From Bacillus sp. OK048 (GTDB taxonomy: Bacteria; Bacillota; Bacilli; Bacillales; Cytobacillaceae), in NCBI RefSeq assembly GCF_900103525.1, contig NZ_FNHN01000011.1, positions 1-64,000 of the forward strand: a stretch of DNA of 64,000 nt, read 5' to 3'. This document shows, one piece after another, positions 25,888 to 33,647 of this stretch. Positions within the stretch are counted from its first letter, which is position 1. Each line of letters begins with the position of its first letter. A model generated the notes under the pieces. It was not told the origin of the DNA and ran no database searches. It was given only the letters and a program-made list of their open reading frames with translations. The translations under genes were made by a program, and so were the position numbers.

Positions 25888-26256
25888 TCATAACTTTAAA
25901 TTTTGTATCATTTCTACTCGGTTCCCAAATGGGTCTCTAAATTCAAAACGGTCGTAGTTAGGAATCGGGACGGCATCCAGTATCTTAATATTCTCATTTG
26001 ATAATCTAGTTTTCCAATAAGCAATATCTTCTACTTCGTAAGCAATATGAGCTTTCGTACTCATTCTGTCAAAACCATCTTCTGTTCCTATATGAACGTC
26101 TCGATCTCCAACCTTTATCCAAAAGCCTCCACGTCCTTTAAGGGATTCAGGTTTTTCAATTTCTGGTAAACCCAATATACCACAATAAAATTTCTTGCCT
26201 TCTTCTTCCGTTCCCTTTGGAATTGTAATCTGAACGTGATGCAATCCTTTAATCAT
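25888..26256 (-). CDS. VOC family (glyoxalase-like) protein
   Basis: 122 aa from ATG 26256 after AGGAGTGGTGAG; the open frame extends to 26304 but lacks a ribosome site there. Landmarks are GLHHVQITIPKGTEEEGKKF (metal His and the helix), GFWIKVGDRDVHIG, AHIAYEVEDI and FRDPFGNRVEMIQ (metal Glu). VOC members include glyoxalases, dioxygenases and fosfomycin/bleomycin resistance proteins; the substrate cannot be told. Confidence 0.88.
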   Translation of the reverse strand: MIKGLHHVQITIPKGTEEEGKKFYCGILGLPEIEKPESLKGRGGFWIKVGDRDVHIGTEDGFDRMSTKAHIAYEVEDIAYWKTRLSNENIKILDAVPIPNYDRFEFRDPFGNRVEMIQNLKL

Positions 26257-26828
26257 CTCACCACTCCTATAATTTACAAAATCTTCTTTTTTTAAGAATA
26301 ACATGCTGACTCAATTTATTGGGGTATTATATTTCCTATTAAAATACTTAAGAACAACATATCAAAAATATTTTTCATCATAAAATATCTTATTACGGAT
26401 ATTCCGAAAATTGTCATTTTTCATCTTACTTTGTTGAATAAATTATGATAGATTTAGATTGGCCGGAAATAGTAGCAACAACGTAAAAGGGGTGTATGAA
26501 GATGAACTAAAATACATGTATTTATCTGTTTAAGTATAAATAGATTTGGATCAGGTTTGAATATTTTCTTTGAATGAATTTCCACAAATTATTCGTAAGT
26601 ATCTTCTAATTTCTACCGTACTTTTATCTCAATAGATTTCCTTCCCCTTACATTCTAAAATCATCACGGTATTTCTTCACTTTTACTTATACAAATATGA
26701 ATTACAGAGAGAGTTTGCCAATGGCAATTTTGTTGTACCCTGTAATTTTTTCAATTATGGAAGACTTCTGTTGAGCTATTTTAATACAGGTAAACGCGTT
26801 TTATACTCAAAAAAAAGGAGGTTTTGTC
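26257..26828. other. Non-coding stretch with one orphan terminator-like hairpin
   Basis: No gene is visible. At 26700-26752 AATTACAG pairs with CTGTAATT (26740-26747), an inner TTGCCA/TGGCAA pair extends the stem, and TTTTTC follows. It may end a short RNA from the A/T-rich region upstream or be left from a lost gene. Confidence 0.4.
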
Positions 26829-27278
26829 ATGGAGGAAACATTAAATAGTATTCTTTCAGAACTACAACATTTGAATAAGATTCAACAAGAATTTATGATA
26901 GAGCAAAAAGAACTGATAGGTCGAATTGAAAATCTTGAAGAGGGTCAAAAAAAGTTAATCACAACCAGTACTAAAAGTAGTAACAAAATTCATGGAGAAT
27001 TAAAGATAGGGCAGCAACAATTAGGGGTTCGAATAGAAAATTTTGAAAGAATAAAAGATTTTTTCTCAATGGGGCAAATTGAAATTAAGGAATTAATTAA
27101 ACAATCCACAGCTTATATGTCTGGAAGGCTGTCAGGTTCGGAAAGAATGATGATGGAAATCGACTGGTTTACTGATAGTGAGCGGCAAGAGCTTCTGAAT
27201 AAGATCAATGAAAAAATGTTTACAAGAAAGGGCAATAGATGGTCGGATAATTGGGAAGAACATTACGATGATTATTAA
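26829..27278 (+). CDS. Coiled-coil protein, paralogue of the next gene
   Basis: 149 aa, ATG after AAGGAGGTTTTGTC. Residues 1-85 form heptad-type coiled coil (ETLNSILSELQHLNKIQQEF, RIENLEEGQKKLI). IEIKELIKQSTAYMSGRLSG is shared with the next gene (NEIKELIKHSATLMSEN). It ends with the charged tail RKGNRWSDNWEEHYDDY. There is no signal peptide or TM. Function unknown; it probably assembles with its neighbour. Confidence 0.7.
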   Translation: MEETLNSILSELQHLNKIQQEFMIEQKELIGRIENLEEGQKKLITTSTKSSNKIHGELKIGQQQLGVRIENFERIKDFFSMGQIEIKELIKQSTAYMSGRLSGSERMMMEIDWFTDSERQELLNKINEKMFTRKGNRWSDNWEEHYDDY

Positions 27279-27323
27279 AGTTAGGACCAAATTATTGTAA
27301 CCGATTTAAAAGGGAGTTCAACT

Positions 27324-27887
27324 ATGGAAGAAAAGCTAAATATTATTCTTAATGAACTAGGAAAGTTAAATAGAGGCCAGAAAGAATTAATAACCCGTGC
27401 AGATAAAATGGAAGATGGCCAGAAACAGTTATTGAACCGAACAGCAAATATCGAAAAAGGTCAAGTGAAATTAATAAGTCGGACGAAAAATTTGGAAAAG
27501 GGTGTGACCGAATTAATAGGTCGCACGGACAATTTGGAAAAAGGACAGGTTGAATTAATAGGTCGCACGGACAATTTAGAAAAGGGTGTGACTGAATTAA
27601 TAGGTCGCACGGGAAATTTGGAAATAGGTCAGGTGGAATTAATTACAGGTCAGAAACAATTATCAACTCGGATAGAGAATGTAGAAAAAGGTCAGGACAT
27701 TTTGGCAACCGGACAAAATGAAATAAAAGAATTAATTAAACATTCAGCCACTCTAATGAGTGAAAATTTCACATATATTCGAAAAGATATGAAAGCATTA
27801 GCATTGGATGTTAACTCTGATGTCGAGCTTGTATTTAAAGAGATGGCTGATGTAAAGAGAAAAGTCAATAAACTTGAACAGAAATGA
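27324..27887 (+). CDS. Coiled-coil protein with 14-residue repeats
   Basis: 187 aa, ATG after AAAAGGGAGTTCAACT. Residues about 25-110 are six repeats of 14 residues (two heptads) of the type RTDNLEKGQVELIG, alternating with RTDNLEKGVTELIG; the DNA is a 42-bp tandem repeat. Gln, Val and Leu positions predict a parallel trimeric or dimeric rod. The conserved NEIKELIKHSATLMSEN follows, then a final coil. Repeat number probably varies between strains. Role unknown. Confidence 0.75.
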   Translation: MEEKLNIILNELGKLNRGQKELITRADKMEDGQKQLLNRTANIEKGQVKLISRTKNLEKGVTELIGRTDNLEKGQVELIGRTDNLEKGVTELIGRTGNLEIGQVELITGQKQLSTRIENVEKGQDILATGQNEIKELIKHSATLMSENFTYIRKDMKALALDVNSDVELVFKEMADVKRKVNKLEQK

Positions 27888-27922
27888 CAGTCGCCCCCCC
27901 TTTGAGGGACCGTCTATTGCAT

Positions 27923-27958
27923 GATTGGACATGTTTCAACCATGTCCAGTCTTTTTTA
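27923..27958 (+). terminator. Terminator of the coiled-coil genes
   Basis: GATTGGACATG (27923-27933) with CATGTCCAGTC (27941-27951), one mismatch, then TTTTTT. Confidence 0.8.
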
Positions 27959-28101
27959 ATTTATTCAATTTTTAGTTTTAATATAACCGAAATGATAGAA
28001 ACTAAAACTAAGAATTTATTAAGGCTATAATCAGATAAGAAATCATAATAAGAAGTGGTAAAATAGAAATTATACCAATTTTGGAAATAAAGGAGGCACA
28101 T

Positions 28102-28908
28102 ATGGTAGTTATTCCAGTACAGCAGCGAGATAACGTCAGTAATTATCAAAGTCTTCGCTCATTATTTGAAAAAAATATAACAGTTTACAGTATCGCAGAG
28201 GTTTTAGACACCTGCAATTTGCACGATCATGCCTTACTGATTAGAGATAAAATGGTTTTAAAAGACTATGATGTCATTGGAGTCGAAGAGAATGGTATGG
28301 TGATCGGTTATGCACTAAGAGATGAGTTAGGCGAAGGAACTTGTAAGGAATATTTTCGAAGCTTTAGCCCATCAGAGCTCGTCTCGGATTCTACACCGCT
28401 GCTTCAAACACTATTTATACTTAAGAATACTGAAAGACTTTTTATGATAGAAGGTAACCGGATTACAAAAGTGGTGACACTAGCCGATCTCCAGAAACCA
28501 CCGATTCGAATGCTATTATTCGGCGTGATTTCATTACTAGAAATGCATCTTTACCGAATCATTAATCGTTATTTTCGTGATGAAACTTGGAAAAAACACT
28601 TAAGTGTTAAAAGGATTTACTTAGCAGAGGAATTGTTTTTACAAAGAAAAGCTCGCAATGAAGCGATTCAGCTAAGTGATTGCTTACAACTTTGTGATAA
28701 AAGAGACATCGTATTAGGCGAGCAACCTTTAAGCGAGCTTTTGGGTATTGTATCAAAAAGTAAAGGGAAGGATTTCTTCAAGAAATTAGAAATTCTTCGC
28801 AACAATCTCGCCCATTCGCAAGATCTTAATACGCAAAATTCCTGGAATGAAATGTTCTCATTGATTGAGCAGACAGAGAAGATATTAGAGGAATGTGAAA
28901 AAATTTAA
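28102..28908 (+). CDS. CBS-pair protein with a C-terminal HEPN-like motif
   Basis: 268 aa from ATG 28102, placed by AAAGGAGG. Two CBS-like halves (about 15-150) include DVIGVEENGMVIGYALRDEL and RLFMIEGNRITKVVTLADLQ, the form used to bind adenine nucleotides. The C-terminal helical half ends with LEILRNNLAHSQDL, where R233-N-x-x-x-H238 is the RX4H motif of HEPN ribonucleases and of related non-catalytic HEPN folds. A nucleotide-sensing HEPN protein, perhaps stress or phage related, is an inference. Convergent with the phosphatase gene; a TubZ-like gene follows it. Confidence 0.65.
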   Translation: MVVIPVQQRDNVSNYQSLRSLFEKNITVYSIAEVLDTCNLHDHALLIRDKMVLKDYDVIGVEENGMVIGYALRDELGEGTCKEYFRSFSPSELVSDSTPLLQTLFILKNTERLFMIEGNRITKVVTLADLQKPPIRMLLFGVISLLEMHLYRIINRYFRDETWKKHLSVKRIYLAEELFLQRKARNEAIQLSDCLQLCDKRDIVLGEQPLSELLGIVSKSKGKDFFKKLEILRNNLAHSQDLNTQNSWNEMFSLIEQTEKILEECEKI

Positions 28909-28927
28909 GTTAAAACGGTTAGTAAAA

Positions 28928-28968
28928 ATAAATATCCCACCAATCACAATATTGGTGGGATATTTATT
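28928..28968. terminator. Bidirectional terminator
   Basis: AAATATCCCACCAAT pairs with ATTGGTGGGATATTT across a short loop, between the convergent genes at 28908 and 28967. Confidence 0.85.
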
Positions 28969-29434
28969 ATGTTAAGTTTTGTTCCATTCGAATTTTCGCG
29001 AGTAATGCACGACAGCCTTCTGTAACTAGCTGATAGGTTTCTTCAAAATCCCCTGTGTAATACGGGTCAGGGACGTCTTTTTTATGTTCTGTTAATTCGA
29101 GCAGACGAATGATTTTTGGATGCTGTGGTTTGCCTGTAATCTCGAAAATGTTCATTACATTACTCTCATCCATACCAATGATATAGTCGAACTTTTCAAA
29201 GTCTTCCTTCGTTAATTGTCGTCCAACAAGATCGTCTGATGAAACGTTGTATTTTTTTAAGATGGCAAGAGTTCCTTTATGTGGAGGAGACCCTATATGC
29301 CAAGAACTTGTAGCAGCTGAATCAACAGCAACTTTCTCAGCCAAATTTTCTTTTTTCAGCAAATCACGAAACAATGCCTCTGCCATTGGTGAACGGCAAA
29401 TGTTACCTAAACAAACAAATAAAACATTAATCAT
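28967..29434 (-). CDS. Low-molecular-weight protein-tyrosine-phosphatase
   Basis: 155 aa, standard LMW-PTP length. The P-loop is FVCLGNICRSPMAEALF with Cys8, Arg14 and Ser15; the general acid Asp is in VPDPYYTGDFEE. It removes phosphate from tyrosine (and in bacilli possibly arginine) residues. YfkJ-like by its C-terminal pattern. ATG after AAAAGGAG. Monocistronic. Confidence 0.93.
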   Translation of the reverse strand: MINVLFVCLGNICRSPMAEALFRDLLKKENLAEKVAVDSAATSSWHIGSPPHKGTLAILKKYNVSSDDLVGRQLTKEDFEKFDYIIGMDESNVMNIFEITGKPQHPKIIRLLELTEHKKDVPDPYYTGDFEETYQLVTEGCRALLAKIRMEQNLT

Positions 29435-29520
29435 ATTATTAACTCCTTTTAACTATTAAACTAAGTTAGCACTCCATAACGACAATTCTAAGCAACTAAT
29501 CAAAGAATGTAAAATGAAAA

Positions 29521-29651
29521 GAACCTTTAAAGTGGTTCAGAATTAGCTCAATACTATGAAAGCAAGCCGCGAATTGGCTTGCCATAAATATAGATGAATA
29601 TTTAATAAAACAGGAGGATTGTTTTTGGTCATAAACTTCCCATCTAAATAG
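29521..29651 (+). promoter_or_regulatory. Structured leader ahead of the TubZ-like gene
   Basis: Two small hairpins, GAACC/GGTTC (29521-29538) and GCAAGCC/GGCTTGC (29562-29582), precede a short frame with a strong ribosome site: CAGGAGG, then TTG 29625 encoding MVINFPSK. TTTTAATCC/GGATTAAAA (about 29672-29703) follows. This may be a leader-controlled 5' region. The structures are seen; regulation is a guess. Confidence 0.35.
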
Positions 29652-29753
29652 TAGAAATGTTATAAGGGTTGTTTTAATCCAAATCAAAGATTAGGATTAA
29701 AAATCCTTCTAAATGTTCAACTTAGAATTTAGCTTTATAAGGAGGAGTACGTG

Positions 29754-30875
29754 GTGAAATCGATTGGAATCTTAGGCGTAGGTCAAGCGGGCGGGAATAT
29801 TGCGGAAATTGCAGCAGCCTTGAATTTTCCAACAGCACTGATTAATACGAATCAACGTGATGGTATTGTAAACACGCGGGTGGAAAAAAAGTTTTTTTTT
29901 CCAGGATATAATGGTGCAGGTCAAGATCGTTCATTAGGATTACGAGCGCTTCAAGAAAACTATAAGGAGATCATTGAGTTTGTTACCAGCTCTTTTAAAA
30001 ATATCAATCTTCTTTTAGTAGCTTTTTCAACGGACGGTGGCACAGGATCTGGGATGAGTCCAATGTTAATTGATCTGCTAATCGATCAGCTGCCTGGTAT
30101 CAAAGTAGGGGCGATCGCGATTATACCTGAGCGAAATGTATTAGCAGGAAATCGCATCAATACCGCCGAGTGTATCGAAGAACTTTCCAATATAGAAGGC
30201 ATATCCTCTGTATTCCTTGTAGACAATGATCAAATGCGTAAAATGAAACCGCAATCCAGTAAACACGAGATTTACGTTTCGGCTAATCATCAAGCTATAG
30301 AGTCCATCAACCATTTACTGAAAATAACGAAAAAGAGTTCATTCTATGGGAACTTCGATGAAACGGATCTGATGAATATTCTTGGAACAAGAGGGGTAAC
30401 GAATATCTCAACTTGTGCTATTACGGAGGCGAAAACTACTTCAGATGTCTCAACTAAAGTGCAGCATTCTTGGGCGAACTCGATTTTCTGTCCTGTTGAA
30501 TCACAAGGCGTAATCCGGGCTGGGTTAATCTATGAGGGACCAGAAAACAATTCAAAGCTGATTAATGCACCTTCCATCTTTGAAAGGGTGGGTGAACCGC
30601 TGCAATTATTCGAAGGAACCTATATCTCAGAAACTGACCCTACGATCACCACCATTCTTGCTGGACTATCCTTCCCAACTCGCCGGATGCTTTCAGTTGA
30701 AGAATCCATTGAAAAGAATAAAGAACGATTACAGAACCTTGTGAAAAAGGAACATACCCAAAACTACGAGTCTGGAATCCGTTGGGCATCCAACTTAAAA
30801 CTGATCAAACAGGAAAGAAAGCCTGTATCTATCACTTCCAAGTTAAATAAGTATCAAGGTAATTATAGTGAGTAG
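29754..30875 (+). CDS. TubZ/FtsZ-like tubulin-fold GTPase
   Basis: 373 aa from GTG 29754, 6 bases after GGAGGAG; GTG 29751 is too close. The N-terminal nucleotide loop is ILGVGQAGGNIAEIAAALNF and the tubulin G-box is STDGGTGSGMSP (about residues 92-103), closer to phage/plasmid TubZ than to FtsZ ([10 protein letters not shown]). The C-terminus is basic (LIKQERKPVSITSKLNKY), like the DNA/TubR-binding tail of TubZ, and lacks the FtsZ tail peptide. No tubR-type small HTH gene or centromere repeat is near, so it is not an obvious plasmid partition locus. It forms filaments by family; its cargo is unknown. Confidence 0.85.
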   Translation: MKSIGILGVGQAGGNIAEIAAALNFPTALINTNQRDGIVNTRVEKKFFFPGYNGAGQDRSLGLRALQENYKEIIEFVTSSFKNINLLLVAFSTDGGTGSGMSPMLIDLLIDQLPGIKVGAIAIIPERNVLAGNRINTAECIEELSNIEGISSVFLVDNDQMRKMKPQSSKHEIYVSANHQAIESINHLLKITKKSSFYGNFDETDLMNILGTRGVTNISTCAITEAKTTSDVSTKVQHSWANSIFCPVESQGVIRAGLIYEGPENNSKLINAPSIFERVGEPLQLFEGTYISETDPTITTILAGLSFPTRRMLSVEESIEKNKERLQNLVKKEHTQNYESGIRWASNLKLIKQERKPVSITSKLNKYQGNYSE

Positions 30876-30929
30876 AAAGAAACACATCGGAAGAAAGATA
30901 TAACTTAGAGAATACCTGGCAATATAAGA

Positions 30930-30986
30930 AAGGCTGACTTAGACTAGCCGTATTGTAACGACTTTTCTAAGTCAGCCCATTTTAAA
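30930..30986. terminator. Bidirectional terminator between tubulin-like and GH3 genes
   Basis: GGCTGACTTAG (30932-30942) pairs with CTAAGTCAGCC (30967-30977), flanked by A- and T-rich runs for both converging genes. Confidence 0.85.
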
Positions 30987-31007
30987 CTTTTTATTACTAA
31001 TTGATTA

Positions 31008-33149
31008 TTATTTGTTTTTCTTTTTATAGGTTAGACCAAAATCAAACCCATATGCATTCCCATTTTTATCACGGTATACATAGGAAGGATCTTCATCGTA
31101 ACCAGGAACATCACCATTGTTGTTATTAATTGCTTCTTGATCAGCAGGGATGGTAAATGGAAGTTTTCCTGTTGGAGCAAATTTTCCACGAATCACATCA
31201 ACAAGCGATTCTGCTTTCACTCCGAAAACCGCTAATGTAGCTGCTGCGTTTTCTTCAATCTCTCCAATCAACCATGGGCTGGTCATATTGACCGTCAGGA
31301 TAGTTGGAACTTTTGCTTCAATTTCTTTAATTCTTTCAACATTGATTCCTGTTTCCGCATTTAGCGCTACCGAAAGTGGAATGTCCGGACGATCAGCTAC
31401 TGTGTTTGGAATCGCATAGACTAATGCATGAGTAGCGTCTTCTAGTTTATCAACCACTTGGATCGATGGGTCATATCCCGTGATTGACTTTTTCAAATCA
31501 GCAGTTCTAGTGCTTCCGCTTGTTCCGGAGGAGAAAACCTCGACATAAAGCTTAATGTTCTGGACGTTCTCATCTTTTAGCGGTAATGTGTCTTGATCAT
31601 TACGAAGTAGGACAATCGATTTACGATGGGCTTCATCTGCTTTTGCTTGTGAAGCTGGATTATCGGCAATCTGTTGTGCTTTATCCGGATTCACATACGG
31701 ATTTTCAAATAAGCCTAATTCCATCATTTCTGTTAGCAGCCTTGTTACGGCTTCGTCGATTCGCTTTTCTTTAATTAAGCCATCTTTGACTGCCTTGATA
31801 AGGTCAGTTGGATCCGCTTCACCAGAAACTATATCGGTACCTGCGTTTATGGCTTTCGCATACCGTTCAGGCTTTGTCAGGTTTTCAACTCCCCAAGGCA
31901 TGGAATAAATAATGGAGGTGTCGCTATTTACATAGCCATTAAATTTAAGCTCTTTGCGCAAAAGATCTGTAATCAGCCTTTTGTTGAACGCAAAGCCCAC
32001 TTCTTCAAATTTCTCGCCGTTTTTCAATTGTGGTACGCTATATTCATTGCTCGGGTACGCATAATAAGGCATAATCGATGTCGTTCCAGCTGCAATCGCT
32101 GCTTTAAAAGATGGAAGATGATATTTATACAAACTGCCTTTGGTTGGGTATGGATTGAATTTAGACCACTCATAATGTGGATCATGACCATCTTGACGAG
32201 CACCGCCGCCTGGAAAATGCTTTGTCGTTAAAGAAACACTATCGGTGCCAAGCTCTTCACCTTGGAAGCCTTTTATCACGGCGTAGATCATTTCAGAGGC
32301 AAGGTCAGGATGTTCACCAAAAGTACCATTGATACGATTCCAAAGCGGGTCTGTCACGACATCTGCCATGTACATATAACCCTTACGGATTCCTGTAGAA
32401 GTCCATTCTTTTGCCGCAATTTGCCCAAATTCCTTTACAAGCTTGGCATCACGTGTGGCAGCAAGGCCTAATTCACCGGGCCATACAGAAAACTGACCAG
32501 ATGCTTCGCTAAAACCAAAGGCTAAATTTCCAGCATGGTTCCGAGGATTCGATGTCATGACGACAGGAATTCCTAGTCGTGTATCCTCTGCAATTTTTTG
32601 TAGCTCATTGATCCAAGAAGCTAACTCTTTAGCGGAAGGATTGTCACGAATAATTAAGTAACGTAAATTTCGTTCCTTAATGCCCTTTGTAGCAGCAGAT
32701 GCTTCTACAATCGGCGGATTAAACTCATAGAATTGCTGACCAGGGACAGACCAGCGATTAATGGTTGTTTCTGTATCTTGTTCACACGTTAAACTTCCTA
32801 CCGTATCCGGACAGGTTCTGCTGTTACCCATATAATGAGAAGAGATTAACATCATCCCAGCCTTTTCTTCAAGGGTCATCTGCTTAACAAGATCCTTTAC
32901 ACGTACATTTACTGGGAGGTCCCAATCCTCATATTTGTCTAGTTTACCGTTGTCATTTAAATCTTTGTACTCTTTACCTTTGATTTTAAGAATATTCTTG
33001 GAAGTAACACTAAGTTGAGGGACTGTTTTGACTTCTGCCTTTTTTGCATTTCCGCTTTCAGCCGAGACATAAGGGATCACTAGCGATGATAACATTAGTG
33101 CTCCTGCCGTTAATAAAGCTGCTTTTTTAATCTTTTTCAATAAACCCAC
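31008..33149 (-). CDS. Secreted glycoside hydrolase family 3 (beta-glucosidase-like)
   Basis: 713 aa. GTG start after GGGGAGG; signal peptide KKAALLTAGALMLSSLVIPY, cleaved near SAES. A short DLNDNGKLDKYEDWD resembles a calcium-type loop. The GH3 N-domain follows, with TTKHFPGGGARQDGHDPHYE and the nucleophile Asp in GYVNSDTSIIYS, then the GH3 C-domain (SIVLLRNDQDTLPLKDENVQ). It hydrolyses terminal beta-linked sugars, outside the cell. A cre-like box upstream suggests catabolite repression. Monocistronic. The exact substrate is not visible. Confidence 0.9.
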   Translation of the reverse strand: MGLLKKIKKAALLTAGALMLSSLVIPYVSAESGNAKKAEVKTVPQLSVTSKNILKIKGKEYKDLNDNGKLDKYEDWDLPVNVRVKDLVKQMTLEEKAGMMLISSHYMGNSRTCPDTVGSLTCEQDTETTINRWSVPGQQFYEFNPPIVEASAATKGIKERNLRYLIIRDNPSAKELASWINELQKIAEDTRLGIPVVMTSNPRNHAGNLAFGFSEASGQFSVWPGELGLAATRDAKLVKEFGQIAAKEWTSTGIRKGYMYMADVVTDPLWNRINGTFGEHPDLASEMIYAVIKGFQGEELGTDSVSLTTKHFPGGGARQDGHDPHYEWSKFNPYPTKGSLYKYHLPSFKAAIAAGTTSIMPYYAYPSNEYSVPQLKNGEKFEEVGFAFNKRLITDLLRKELKFNGYVNSDTSIIYSMPWGVENLTKPERYAKAINAGTDIVSGEADPTDLIKAVKDGLIKEKRIDEAVTRLLTEMMELGLFENPYVNPDKAQQIADNPASQAKADEAHRKSIVLLRNDQDTLPLKDENVQNIKLYVEVFSSGTSGSTRTADLKKSITGYDPSIQVVDKLEDATHALVYAIPNTVADRPDIPLSVALNAETGINVERIKEIEAKVPTILTVNMTSPWLIGEIEENAAATLAVFGVKAESLVDVIRGKFAPTGKLPFTIPADQEAINNNNGDVPGYDEDPSYVYRDKNGNAYGFDFGLTYKKKNK

Positions 33150-33232
33150 CTTTTTTTCCTCCCCATTTTTTTAGGATAGCCAAACAAAAAAAATAGCAGA
33201 CATTATGTACTAGAAAATCACCCCCACAATAT

Positions 33233-33246
33233 AGCAAGCGCTTTCA
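33233..33246 (-). promoter_or_regulatory. cre-like box (CcpA site) upstream of GH3
   Basis: AGCAAGCGCTTTCA (33233-33246) fits the cre consensus TGWAANCGNTNWCA with two mismatches on either strand. The core AAGCGCTT is a perfect palindrome. It lies about 85 bases upstream of the GH3 start, in or near its promoter. Confidence 0.65.
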
Positions 33247-33377
33247 ACTTCAAACTAAGTTTACGGGAGGCAAGGACATAGGAAGTAGGGGATTTTTTTA
33301 GATGAATTTGTGTTTTTTTACTATTCAGAAAAATGATAATTAGTGCCCATTACTTAATAACTAGCAATCTTGAGTGT

Positions 33378-33417
33378 CAAAAATCAACAAAGAAGATCCA
33401 AAACTTGTTGATTTTTG
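33378..33417. terminator. Orphan 13-bp hairpin
   Basis: CAAAAATCAACAA (33378-33390) is the perfect complement of TTGTTGATTTTTG (33405-33417). It lies in the 500-base divergent region between GH3 and the acyltransferase, where no gene ends. It could end a short transcript on either strand or be an operator. Nothing else in 33150-33647 was identified except the cre box. Confidence 0.5.
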
Positions 33418-33647
33418 TACATGAATCACACGCCGGTAAAAGCGAGACTAGTAAGTTTTTGTAAATCTAATTAGAAATAGTTAAGCAATTTTTAATACTT
33501 ATATACCTACCTAGAAGTATCACGATTGGGACGAACATTTTTGGGGGAATGATTAAACGTTATTAAACATATAAAAAAATAATAGAAGCGCAATCGAAAC
33601 TCTAATAATTCTTCAATCCTTTCAAAATACACTTAGGGGAGGATGGT

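Noticed and set aside
29754..30875. Plasmid partition locus
   Set aside because: Only the TubZ-like gene is present; no tubR, centromere repeats or replication gene.
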